The notes under the pieces: model-generated
Told to the model about the DNA's origin: nothing
Databases searched by the model: none
The model's input: the letters and a program-made list of their open reading frames with translations, nothing else
Source: an uncultured Bacteroidota bacterium
Lineage (GTDB): Bacteria; Bacteroidota; Bacteroidia; NS11-12g; UBA9320
Reading direction: 5' to 3'
Length of the DNA stretch: 15,298 nucleotides
Assembly: GCA_913056425.1 (NCBI GenBank)
Contig: CAJXLR010000015.1
Span: 1-15,298 of the forward strand
Shown: piece after piece, positions 6,487 to 13,633 of the stretch
Numbering within the stretch: the first letter of the stretch is position 1
How the letters are laid out: the number at the start of each line of letters is the position of its first letter
Position numbers and translations under genes: made by a program

Positions 6487-7974
6487 GTGCAGCAGAGTAA
6501 GCTATTAAAAAAGTTTGCCGGAGAAACGGCTATCTACGGGATCACCCATACGTTGGGGCGGTTTATCAATTTCTTATTGGTGCCCTTATACACAGCAACG
6601 CTGCCGGTAGATCAGTACGGAGGCTTGAATCTGTATTACGCCATTGTTGGTTTTGCCATTGTAGTGCTGATGTATGGCATGGAAACAGCATTCTTCAATT
6701 TCGCTCGAAGTGAGAAGCCTTCATCCGTATTCGCAACGGGCCAGATATCTCTACTTATTTCTACGGGTTTCTTGATGATCTTGGGCTTGATCTTCCAGCA
6801 CGATATTGCTCGTTTTTTAGAGCATGATGGGGAAGGTCATTTTGTACGTTTCTTAGTTTTCATTCTAGCGTTGGACACGCTTTCGAATCTACCTCTCGCG
6901 TGGTTGCGCTTTAACCACCAACCCGTACGATTTGGAATAATCCGAATAACCAATATTCTGGTGAATGTTGGCGCCAACCTCACCTTCCTCGTGCTCATTC
7001 CTTGGATGGAGCAGAAAGGCTATGTGAGCGGCTGGTTTAATCCAGACTTTGGAATTGGATATGTCTTTGTTTCCAACTTGCTGGCAAGCGGGGTGATGTT
7101 TGTTATGTTACTTCCGCAATGGCGATCGATTACCGAAGGTTTTGACAAAGCGTTGTGGCAAAAAATGTGGCGATACGGAAGACCTCTTATTTTTATCGGG
7201 TTGGCAGGTATTATAAATGAAACGCTCGACCGAGTTTTGCAACGTAAGTTGTTGCCCGACGATATCGCTGATTTCGAAATAGGTATCTACAGCGGTTTTT
7301 ATAAGTTGAGTATGCTCATGACTCTTGCGGTTCAGAGTTTCCGGTTTGCAGCCGAACCGTTTTTCTTTGAGCAATCCAAGGGAGAAAACCCGAAAGCAGT
7401 TTATGCTAAAGTGATGCATTACTTCATTCTGGTGCTCTCATTTATCTTGTTGGGAACGTTGGTATTTCTCGATCAGATTGGCCCGGTTTTACTGCGAAAC
7501 GACGCGTTTTTCGCACACGAAGCTGCGCCATACCTTACTCCAATATTACTTATGGCAAATCTGTTCTTAGGTGCCATGTACAATCTCAACATTTGGTACA
7601 AGCTCAACGATAAAATGAAATTGGGTATGTACATCGCCATTGGCGGAGCAATTGCTACGATTGTATTAAATGTGGTTTTAATACCACTGATCGGAATAAT
7701 GGGTTCTGCCATAGCCACATTGGTAGTTTATGCCGGGATGTGTTTTGCAAGCTATAGCATGGGCCGAAAGCATTATCCGGTGCCCTACAACCTCAAAATC
7801 ATTTTCTTCTACATCTTGCTCGCACTGGCGCTGTATGTTGTTTACAATGTTTTGTGCGCAATTTCAGGTAGGCTCGATTTGCTTTGGTCGGTTATCTCGG
7901 TAATAACGTTTGCCGTAATCGCATACTTCATCGAACGTACACCTAAAAACCGTAAGTTTGCCGCGAATGACTGA
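6487..7974 (+). CDS. Polysaccharide/oligosaccharide flippase, MOP superfamily (Wzx-like)
   Basis: This 495-aa polytopic inner-membrane protein should flip a lipid-linked sugar to the periplasmic face. The start is GTG at 6487. The in-frame TAA at 6463-6465, with no other start between, supports it. The N-terminus LLKKFAGETAIYGITHTLGR followed by FINFLLVPLYT is typical of the polysaccharide-biosynthesis family. About 14 hydrophobic segments spread through the protein, and SFRFAAEPFFFEQSKG in the middle is a motif I associate with the Bacteroidota members. The C-terminal half holds the polysaccharide-biosynthesis C-domain type helices. It heads the envelope cluster and overlaps dut by eight bases. 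The substrate (O-antigen-like unit, capsule or lipid II) cannot be told from sequence. Confidence 0.88.
   Translation: MQQSKLLKKFAGETAIYGITHTLGRFINFLLVPLYTATLPVDQYGGLNLYYAIVGFAIVVLMYGMETAFFNFARSEKPSSVFATGQISLLISTGFLMILGLIFQHDIARFLEHDGEGHFVRFLVFILALDTLSNLPLAWLRFNHQPVRFGIIRITNILVNVGANLTFLVLIPWMEQKGYVSGWFNPDFGIGYVFVSNLLASGVMFVMLLPQWRSITEGFDKALWQKMWRYGRPLIFIGLAGIINETLDRVLQRKLLPDDIADFEIGIYSGFYKLSMLMTLAVQSFRFAAEPFFFEQSKGENPKAVYAKVMHYFILVLSFILLGTLVFLDQIGPVLLRNDAFFAHEAAPYLTPILLMANLFLGAMYNLNIWYKLNDKMKLGMYIAIGGAIATIVLNVVLIPLIGIMGSAIATLVVYAGMCFASYSMGRKHYPVPYNLKIIFFYILLALALYVVYNVLCAISGRLDLLWSVISVITFAVIAYFIERTPKNRKFAAND
7953..7960 (+). promoter_or_regulatory. Candidate internal promoter box for dut (TAAGTTTG)
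   Basis: TAAGTTTG, an exact TAnnTTTG match, lies inside the last codons of the flippase gene, six bases before the ATG of dut at 7967. It could start a nearly leaderless dut transcript independent of the upstream gene. The bases also encode flippase residues, so coincidence is possible. Confidence 0.35.
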
Positions 7975-8413
7975 GACGCTCAAAATATCGGTAGTTAGCC
8001 ACTCGGATTTACCCTTGCCAAAACATGAAACCATGCAGGCGGCAGGAGTTGATTTACGAGCGAATTTGAGCGAAGCGGTAGTCATAAAACCAATGGAGCG
8101 AAAGCTCATTGGAACAGGTTTACACATGGAGTTGCCCGATGGATACGAGGCGCAAATTCGGCCACGCAGTGGCTTGGCATATAAACAAGGGTTAACGGTA
8201 CTTAATTCCCCGGGTACTATTGATGCCGACTACAGAGGAGAAATCAAAGTTCTTCTAGTGAACTTAAGTAATGAAGAGGCAACCATTAATCATGGCGACC
8301 GAATTGCGCAGATGATTGTTGCACCATATCAACGAATAGAATTATCTAAAACAGATCAACTGTCGGATACTCACAGAGGATCCGGTGGTTACGGAAGCAC
8401 AGGAAAAGGTTAA
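7967..8413 (+). CDS. dut: dUTP diphosphatase (dUTPase)
   Basis: The enzyme hydrolyses dUTP to dUMP and diphosphate, keeping uracil out of DNA and supplying dUMP for thymidylate. The reading frame opens at a TTG (7958), but ATG at 7967 gives the normal length of 148 aa and overlaps the flippase stop by eight bases (ATGACTGA). All five motifs of the trimeric family are present in order: AGVDLRA (26-32), PRSGLA (66-71), GTIDADYRGEI (83-93, with the catalytic Asp86), GDRIAQMI (110-117), and the glycine-rich RGSGGYGSTG arm (137-146). Nothing is truncated, so activity is expected. It is a cytosolic housekeeping gene set inside an envelope cluster, ten bases before the nucleotidyltransferase gene. 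Confidence 0.97.
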   Translation: MTETLKISVVSHSDLPLPKHETMQAAGVDLRANLSEAVVIKPMERKLIGTGLHMELPDGYEAQIRPRSGLAYKQGLTVLNSPGTIDADYRGEIKVLLVNLSNEEATINHGDRIAQMIVAPYQRIELSKTDQLSDTHRGSGGYGSTGKG

Positions 8414-8423
8414 TTAAAAAACG

Positions 8424-9431
8424 ATGAACATTATCATTCCAATGGCAGGAATCGGGAAGCGAATGCGCCCGCACACACTTACAATTCCAAAACCACTTTT
8501 ACCTATTGCGGGTAAACCAATTGTACAACGATTGGTAGAAGACATTGCAAAGGTTTGCGGAGAACCAATCGATAACATTTCATTTATTATCGGTCCAAGC
8601 TTTGGAAAAGAGGTTGAAGAAAACTTGAAAGCCATTGCTGCTTCACTTGGCGCAAAAGGGCACATCTGCTATCAAACCGAGGCACTGGGGACTGCCCACG
8701 CTGTTTACTGTGCCAAAGACCAGCTGGAAGGCAACGTAATTGTTGGATTTGCTGATACACTTTTCCGCGCTGATTTTGTGATCGACCCTGAGAAAGACGG
8801 TGTTATCTGGGTTAAGAAAGTAGAGGATCCACGTGCATTTGGTGTGGTGAAGCTGAGCGACGATAACGTAATCACAGATTTTGTTGAGAAGCCTGAAGAA
8901 TTCGTATCGGATTTAGCCATTATCGGAATTTACTATTTCAAAGATGGTGACGCATTGCGCGACGAGATAAAGTACTTGCTTGACAACGACATCCGTGAAA
9001 AAGGAGAATATCAGCTGACAAACGCGCTTGAAAACATGAAGCAAAAGGGGTGTCAGTTTGTTCCGGGAGAAGTAATCGAATGGATGGATTGTGGCAACAA
9101 GAATGCCACGGTTGACACAAACAAACGCGTGCTAACGAATACAGACGAAAAACTTGTTGCCGATAGCGCAAAAACCGAAGGCAGCGAGATTATTGAACCG
9201 TGCTACATAGGCGAAAACGTGGTGATTGAAGCATCGAAGATTGGTCCACATGTATCGATTGGTGACAATACCGTTGTACGGAACTCCGTTATTTCGAATA
9301 GTATTATCCAAACCAATACGGTAATCGAACATGCTGAGTTTACGAATTCAATGATAGGCAACCACGCACATTACGATGGAAGATCAAACCAAATCAGCAT
9401 AAGCGATTACAGTACGGTAAAAGACAACTAA
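8424..9431 (+). CDS. NDP-sugar pyrophosphorylase-like nucleotidyltransferase with hexapeptide tail
   Basis: The product should join a sugar-1-phosphate to an NTP to form an NDP-sugar in the cytosol. The N-terminal domain starts with the family signature: IPMAGIGKRMRPHT (5-18), then KPLLP (23-27). GTAHAV (89-94), the metal-binding Asp in GFADTLF (108-114), VEKPEEF (154-160) and EWMDCG (219-224) follow. From about residue 258 the sequence shows isoleucine-rich hexapeptide repeats (CYIGENVVIEASKIGPHVSIG and onwards) forming a left-handed beta-helix, as in GlmU-, RmlA- or mannose-1-phosphate-guanylyltransferase-like proteins. At 335 aa the helix is too short for a full GlmU acetyltransferase domain, so I leave the sugar and nucleotide open. 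The stop and the next ATG overlap by one base (TAATG). Confidence 0.88.
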   Translation: MNIIIPMAGIGKRMRPHTLTIPKPLLPIAGKPIVQRLVEDIAKVCGEPIDNISFIIGPSFGKEVEENLKAIAASLGAKGHICYQTEALGTAHAVYCAKDQLEGNVIVGFADTLFRADFVIDPEKDGVIWVKKVEDPRAFGVVKLSDDNVITDFVEKPEEFVSDLAIIGIYYFKDGDALRDEIKYLLDNDIREKGEYQLTNALENMKQKGCQFVPGEVIEWMDCGNKNATVDTNKRVLTNTDEKLVADSAKTEGSEIIEPCYIGENVVIEASKIGPHVSIGDNTVVRNSVISNSIIQTNTVIEHAEFTNSMIGNHAHYDGRSNQISISDYSTVKDN

Positions 9432-11095
9432 TGCAAACACGTGTCACACATCTTTTTGCGCTTGTAGTTTCGGCGCTCTTACTAAGTGCGTGTGGCTCGA
9501 CTAAAAAAGCATCTCAAAGCGGACTCAGCTTTAAGAAGCGGTCTCAATTCAACGAGATATACTTCCGTGCAGCGAAGAAAAAGGTGTTGGGGAACTACAC
9601 CGAAGCGGCACAAGAATTTGCCAAGTGTTTAGAGATTGATCCGAACAGTCACGCCGTCATGTACCAGATGGCAAACATCAATATGGCGGTGAGCAATTTC
9701 ACCGATGCGGTATACTGGGCAGAGCGATCGGTTGAGACAAACAACAAGTTCAATTATTGGTACTCGGGTCAGTTGGCTCAAGCCTACAGCAAGATTGCCA
9801 GTTTCGATAAATCTGCAAAGGTGTTCGAAACCATGATTGCTGCTGAGCCAGACAAAAGACTGAATTATAGCGAAGCAGGTAAGCAGTACATAAACGATGG
9901 AAACTTTAAGAAATCGGCCAAAATCATGCGTAAGTATGTCGATAAATTCGGAATCGACGAGGAAAGTGCTCGTTTGCTTGAAGGATTATCGGTAAGACTT
10001 GGGAAGCCCAAAGACGCTGTGGCGTGGATGAAGCAACTTGCGGATGCACATCCGAATGAAGTCCGTTTCCAAGGATTATTGGCTGAAACACATTTGCGTG
10101 CCGGTCAGGTAGAAGAAGCCAAAACGATTTACTACGGAATCCTTACCAATGCTCCTGAGAATGGATATGCCCACTTTGGCTTGGCCGACATCTACAAGAA
10201 AGAAGGGAATGTAGACAGCAGCTTTAGTCATTTAGAATCTGCGTTTTCAGATCGCCAAACACCAATCGAGATGAAAATGAAGGTGATTGGCAGTTTTATC
10301 CCATACATCCGCAGAGATAAGGATATGAAGGCTCAAGCGTTGACCTTATCCGAAAAGCTCACCAACGCCCACTTTGATGAGGCAAAAGCTTGGTTGGTAC
10401 GCGGAGACATACTGCACGCTTCACAGAACCTATCCAAAGCTCGAGAGGCCTTAAAGGTGGCGGTAGATTTAGATCCGTCGGACATGACGGCATGGCGAAA
10501 GATCCTGAGCATCGACGACGAAATGATGCACTACGAATTCTTGGTATACGATTCGAAAACGGCCATAGAATTCTTTCCCAATCAGCCGTTCTTGTACATT
10601 ATCAACTCATACGCACATTATACCCTGCTGGAATATCAAGAGGCACAGGACAGAGCAAAAGAGGGATTGGAAATCGCTTTGCTCCCAACAGACCGGAGTG
10701 ATTTATTGTCTACGCTTGGGGATGCAGAGTACATGCTAAAAAACTATCAAGCATGTTTTGAGGCATATGAAGAAGTTTTGGAAATTCAACCGTCCGATGC
10801 AGGCGCATTAAACAATTACGCCTACTATTTATCGGAGCAAGATACAGCCCTTGACCGTGCGCTCGAAATGATAAACAAAGCGTTAGAAGAAGAGTCTAAT
10901 ATTCCTACATATTTAGATACAAAAGGGTGGGTGTTGTATAAACTCAAGCGCTATGAAGATGCCTTAGCTTATTTGAAGAAAGCATATACCGCACTACCAA
11001 AAGATAAAGAGGTTGCCAGTCATTACCGCGACTGCTTATTGAAGCTTGGGAAGACGGAAGAGGCAAAACAAATAACCGAGAAACATGGCCTTTAG
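9431..11095 (+). CDS. TPR-repeat lipoprotein, 554 aa
   Basis: The protein is probably an envelope-anchored scaffold that binds partner proteins. A lipoprotein signal ends LLLSAC, with Cys21 lipidated and GSTKK following, which favours the periplasmic face. From about residue 38 to the end the sequence is almost all alpha-helical tetratricopeptide repeats. The clearer ones are near 38-71 (GNYTEAAQEFAKCLEIDPN), 72-105, 211-243, 244-275, 318-351, 424-457 (KNYQACFEAYEEVLEIQPSD), 458-492 and 493-526. Its length fits a TPR protein often found at this place in Bacteroidota envelope clusters. The specific partner is unknown; the DUF4292 lipoprotein and EnvC-like protein next to it are the obvious candidates. 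It overlaps the upstream gene by one base and the downstream gene by 11. Confidence 0.88.
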   Translation: MQTRVTHLFALVVSALLLSACGSTKKASQSGLSFKKRSQFNEIYFRAAKKKVLGNYTEAAQEFAKCLEIDPNSHAVMYQMANINMAVSNFTDAVYWAERSVETNNKFNYWYSGQLAQAYSKIASFDKSAKVFETMIAAEPDKRLNYSEAGKQYINDGNFKKSAKIMRKYVDKFGIDEESARLLEGLSVRLGKPKDAVAWMKQLADAHPNEVRFQGLLAETHLRAGQVEEAKTIYYGILTNAPENGYAHFGLADIYKKEGNVDSSFSHLESAFSDRQTPIEMKMKVIGSFIPYIRRDKDMKAQALTLSEKLTNAHFDEAKAWLVRGDILHASQNLSKAREALKVAVDLDPSDMTAWRKILSIDDEMMHYEFLVYDSKTAIEFFPNQPFLYIINSYAHYTLLEYQEAQDRAKEGLEIALLPTDRSDLLSTLGDAEYMLKNYQACFEAYEEVLEIQPSDAGALNNYAYYLSEQDTALDRALEMINKALEEESNIPTYLDTKGWVLYKLKRYEDALAYLKKAYTALPKDKEVASHYRDCLLKLGKTEEAKQITEKHGL

Positions 11096-11846
11096 ATTTA
11101 CGGTACTTGTCTTTTTAGGTCTGCTCACCTTTTCCGGGTGTAAGCGCAATAAACAACAGCTCGATTGCTCTGTTGCATTGATGAAGTACGATGATGATGT
11201 TGCAGACAAACTCGGTGAACAACTGAGCGATTTTGACATGCTTACCATCCGCTCGAAAGGCAGTTTCAAAAGTGCATCAATGGATCAGTCGTTCAACTTG
11301 CTGATCAAAATGAAACGAGATTCGTTCGTTTGGATTTCTGCTACATACATGATTGAAGCCGCACGGGTTTTGATTACACCGGATAGTTTTAAGCTGCTGG
11401 ATCGAATTCAACGTAAGTATTATACCGGTTCGATAGAGCAGTTTGAAAAGTATACGGGTCAGCAATTAACGCTCCGTCAGATTCAGGACTTACTCATTGG
11501 GAATCCACTTTTTTCGCCTTCCAGTTTTGTGGTAAAGCATGATGAGATTCGGAACGACCACTTACAAAGCATATCCAACGGTCTGATTAACCGGATGCAC
11601 CTGAATGGATGTTATCGACCAGTAAAAAGCAATTTCTCGGCGAACAATACAGAGGGTAAAATTGATATTACATACTCTGAGATGGAAGAGGTAAAACAAG
11701 TAGGGCAGATACCTAACATGCTTGATATCTCGGCTGTGCGAGGTAGTTCTGATAATTCATTGATGTTAAACTACACTTCGGTAAGCACAGAAGACTTCGG
11801 ACGCGTGGGCTTTGTAATACCTAGCAGGTATGAAAAGGGCAATTAG
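11085..11846 (+). CDS. DUF4292-like lipoprotein, 253 aa
   Basis: The start is ATG at 11085, inside the end of the TPR gene (11-base overlap). The signal MAFRFTVLVFLGLLTFSGC gives Cys19 as lipidation site, followed by basic residues (KRNKQ). The mature part has repeated beta-type stretches: MLTIRSKGSFK, NLLIKMKRDSFVWISATYM and AARVLITPDSFKLLDR, then IQDLLIGNPLFSPSSF. This resembles the DUF4292 family, whose proposed fold is related to LolA/LppM-like lipid-binding beta sheets. That link is family knowledge I cannot test here. The start of the EnvC-like gene lies inside its end (17-base overlap), pointing to translational coupling and a shared envelope role. Confidence 0.82.
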   Translation: MAFRFTVLVFLGLLTFSGCKRNKQQLDCSVALMKYDDDVADKLGEQLSDFDMLTIRSKGSFKSASMDQSFNLLIKMKRDSFVWISATYMIEAARVLITPDSFKLLDRIQRKYYTGSIEQFEKYTGQQLTLRQIQDLLIGNPLFSPSSFVVKHDEIRNDHLQSISNGLINRMHLNGCYRPVKSNFSANNTEGKIDITYSEMEEVKQVGQIPNMLDISAVRGSSDNSLMLNYTSVSTEDFGRVGFVIPSRYEKGN

Positions 11847-12990
11847 AAGCATACTATTCATATTCGTCTTTACGGCCGGAATGGTTGGGGCTCAGAACAC
11901 GAGTCGCCTACAAAAACAACTTCAAGAAAATAAACGTCAAATAGATCTTGCGCGTGAAGTGTTGTCTGAAACGCTCGCTGAAAAAAAAGCTACGTTAAAA
12001 ACGATATCGGCGTACAAATCGCAAATCGCATTACAAGAAGAGGCGCTGCTTGATATGAGTTTGCGCATGAACGAACTTGAAATTGAGATTGAAGAAGCAA
12101 AAGAAGAAATCAGTGGTATCACGGCTGAGATAAAACGACTTCGGGAGGACTTTTCTGAAGCTTTGGTTAAAGGCTATAAGAACAGCAAACGAATGAGCAA
12201 GCTTCACTTCGTTTTCATGTCAAACAGCTTTAATCAGCTGCTTAAGCGCATGGAGTACTTGGAGCGCGTTTTGGAGTTCAGAAAGCTTCAGCTTGCATTG
12301 ATTGAAGAAAAGCTCGAAGAAAATTCAACCAAGATTCATGAATTGAATGCGCGGTACGACAACTTGGAGAGCCTTCATACCGAACGTGAATCGGAAACCG
12401 AAGCATTGAAAAAAGATCAAGAGTTGTACGATGACTTAGTAATCAAACTCAAGAACAAAGAGGTTCAGTTGCGCGAAGAGCTTAAGAAGCGCGATGAATT
12501 GAATCAAGAACTGGAGAAGCGGATTCGTGAGGAGATAAAGAAATCGGAAGAGCGCATTGAGAGAAGAAGAGTTGAAACGGCAGCCGTTAGTGGTTTCGTA
12601 CGAGGTGGATTACAATGGCCGGTGAATAACGGCTATATTTCAGAGTCGTTTGGGCGGCATAAACATCACGATTTTAAAAATGTCACGACACAGAACAACG
12701 GTATAAACATCGTATGTAGAGCCAATAGCGAAATATCCTGTGTTTTTGAGGGCGTTGTGAGTGCAGTGATGGAGGTTCCCGGAATGCAAACCACAGTTTT
12801 GGTGAAACACGGTAAGTACTACAGCGTTTACGCAAATCTAGCTCAATCCAACGTTTCGGGTGGTCAAGAATTGAAACAGGGCGACGCCATTGGTGTTGTG
12901 GGTTTGAACGAGTCCGGAATCCCGGAATTACATCTCGAAATCTGGGAAGGAAGTACCAAATTGAATCCATCTCTTTGGATTCGAAAATAG
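11830..12990 (+). CDS. EnvC-like coiled-coil protein with degenerate LytM/M23 domain
   Basis: This periplasmic protein most likely activates peptidoglycan amidases. A cleavable signal peptide ends near GMVGA (about residue 21). Residues about 24-248 are a long charged coiled coil. The LytM/M23 domain spans about 258-386, from LQWPVNNGYISESFG to SLWIRK. Metal ligands normally found in active M23 enzymes are missing. The HxGxD motif reads NNGIN (Asn289 and Asn293 in place of His and Asp), the YxHL His is Asn336 in YANL, and the first His of HxH is Glu366; only His368 remains. This matches EnvC, which is inactive itself and switches on amidases during division. It is last in the envelope cluster. 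No clear terminator follows. Confidence 0.87.
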   Translation: MKRAIRSILFIFVFTAGMVGAQNTSRLQKQLQENKRQIDLAREVLSETLAEKKATLKTISAYKSQIALQEEALLDMSLRMNELEIEIEEAKEEISGITAEIKRLREDFSEALVKGYKNSKRMSKLHFVFMSNSFNQLLKRMEYLERVLEFRKLQLALIEEKLEENSTKIHELNARYDNLESLHTERESETEALKKDQELYDDLVIKLKNKEVQLREELKKRDELNQELEKRIREEIKKSEERIERRRVETAAVSGFVRGGLQWPVNNGYISESFGRHKHHDFKNVTTQNNGINIVCRANSEISCVFEGVVSAVMEVPGMQTTVLVKHGKYYSVYANLAQSNVSGGQELKQGDAIGVVGLNESGIPELHLEIWEGSTKLNPSLWIRK

Positions 12991-13101
12991 AACGCGTCAC
13001 GTAAGGATTTCCTCATATTCGTTTACTTCCAGAACGCTGGATGGATGAAACTCCAAGATTCAGATGTTTCGATCTGTAGTTTTTAAACGAAAGAAAGTAT
13101 T

Positions 13102-13257
13102 GTGAAAGCGTTGGTTAACCTTACCGGAATTGTGGTCTTTGTTTTTCTGAGTGCGAGTGTAAAAGCTCAATCGCTCTGAATTGTTTACGACGTCCTCCAT
13201 GATGAGATTCATTATTACAAAACCACTACCTACTCGAAACGTCTGGGAATGGGGTAG
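13102..13257 (+). pseudogene. Signal-peptide-like small frame interrupted by UGA
   Basis: GTG at 13102 opens 25 codons reading MKALVNLTGIVVFVFLSASV then KAQSL, a near-ideal cleavable signal peptide (Lys, hydrophobic core, KA before Gln). TGA follows at 13177-13179. The same frame then stays open for 25 codons (beginning IVYDVLHDEIHYYK) up to TAG at 13255-13257. This is either the remnant of a small secreted protein gene, a very short secreted peptide ending at the UGA, or chance. A TAGTTTTT stretch (13077-13084) and GAAAGAAAG lie just before it. The whole stretch 12991-13299 holds nothing else recognisable apart from the promoter box at its end. Confidence 0.3.
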
Positions 13258-13262
13258 TTTTG
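13255..13262 (+). promoter_or_regulatory. Candidate -7 box for the GlsB-like gene (TAGTTTTG)
   Basis: TAGTTTTG matches TAnnTTTG exactly and lies 37 bases before the ATG at 13300. An AGGAAA ribosome-binding-like site sits just upstream of that ATG. The -33 element is not obvious. Confidence 0.45.
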
Positions 13263-13299
13263 TAGGGATATCATTTAAAATCTCTAAAACAGGAAACTG

Positions 13300-13545
13300 A
13301 TGCACTTTATCTGGTATATCTTATTAGGAGCACTCTCTGGGTGGCTTACACAGAAGCTTTTGAAACGCGAACCCAAAGGATTTTTGCGCAATCTCATTCT
13401 TGGCGCGGCGGGTGGATTTGTGGGTTCATGGATTTTTAAAATCCTTCAGATTGGACCGAGCACCGGTAAACTGGGCTTTGTTGTCACGGCGGTTATCGGT
13501 GGAGTGGTTGTTGTGTGGGCCGTTGACCGGTTTTTGAAAGACTAA
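13300..13545 (+). CDS. GlsB/YeaQ/YmgE-family small membrane protein, 81 aa
   Basis: This is a small inner-membrane protein of the family once called transglycosylase-associated and now usually described as stress-response proteins; its biochemical role is unknown. Three hydrophobic helices are visible (about 3-15, 31-48 and 57-75). The family pattern is clear: WYILLGALSGWLTQKLLK at the start, a glycine-rich ILGAAGGFVGSWIF in the middle, and GFVVTAVIGGVVVVW at the end. Length is typical. ATG at 13300 is preceded by AGGAAA at a good distance. It seems to be a single-gene unit between the candidate promoters at 13255 and 13611. Confidence 0.92.
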   Translation: MHFIWYILLGALSGWLTQKLLKREPKGFLRNLILGAAGGFVGSWIFKILQIGPSTGKLGFVVTAVIGGVVVVWAVDRFLKD

Positions 13546-13610
13546 AGAACCAACCACAATGCCTGTCTGGGGAAGCCAACGCTGTGTCTCCCTCAACCGC
13601 TATTTTAACC

Positions 13611-13618
13611 TAAGTTTG
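13611..13618 (+). promoter_or_regulatory. Candidate -7 box for the glycosyltransferase fusion gene (TAAGTTTG)
   Basis: TAAGTTTG matches TAnnTTTG exactly. It lies 15 bases before the GTG at 13634, which would leave a leader of about ten bases. No terminator separates it from the GlsB-like gene, so read-through is also possible. Confidence 0.5.
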
Positions 13619-13633
13619 TAGCAAATCGCTCGA

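Noticed and set aside
7958..7966. TTG start for dut, adding three residues
   Set aside because: ATG at 7967 is a stronger start codon, gives the usual dUTPase length, and forms the common ATGACTGA overlap.
8424..9431. Naming the nucleotidyltransferase glmU or rmlA
   Set aside because: The beta-helix part is too short for the GlmU acetyltransferase, and RmlA has no such tail. The sugar and nucleotide cannot be decided from the visible motifs.
13177..13179. UGA as a selenocysteine codon
   Set aside because: No SECIS-like hairpin is evident after the UGA, the residue context is unlike known selenoproteins, and a nonsense change in a remnant gene is simpler.
13060..13305. Minus-strand 81-codon frame across the gap before the GlsB-like gene
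   Set aside because: It starts inside the GlsB-like gene, runs across that gene's promoter box and the signal-peptide-like frame, and its translation has no recognisable family.
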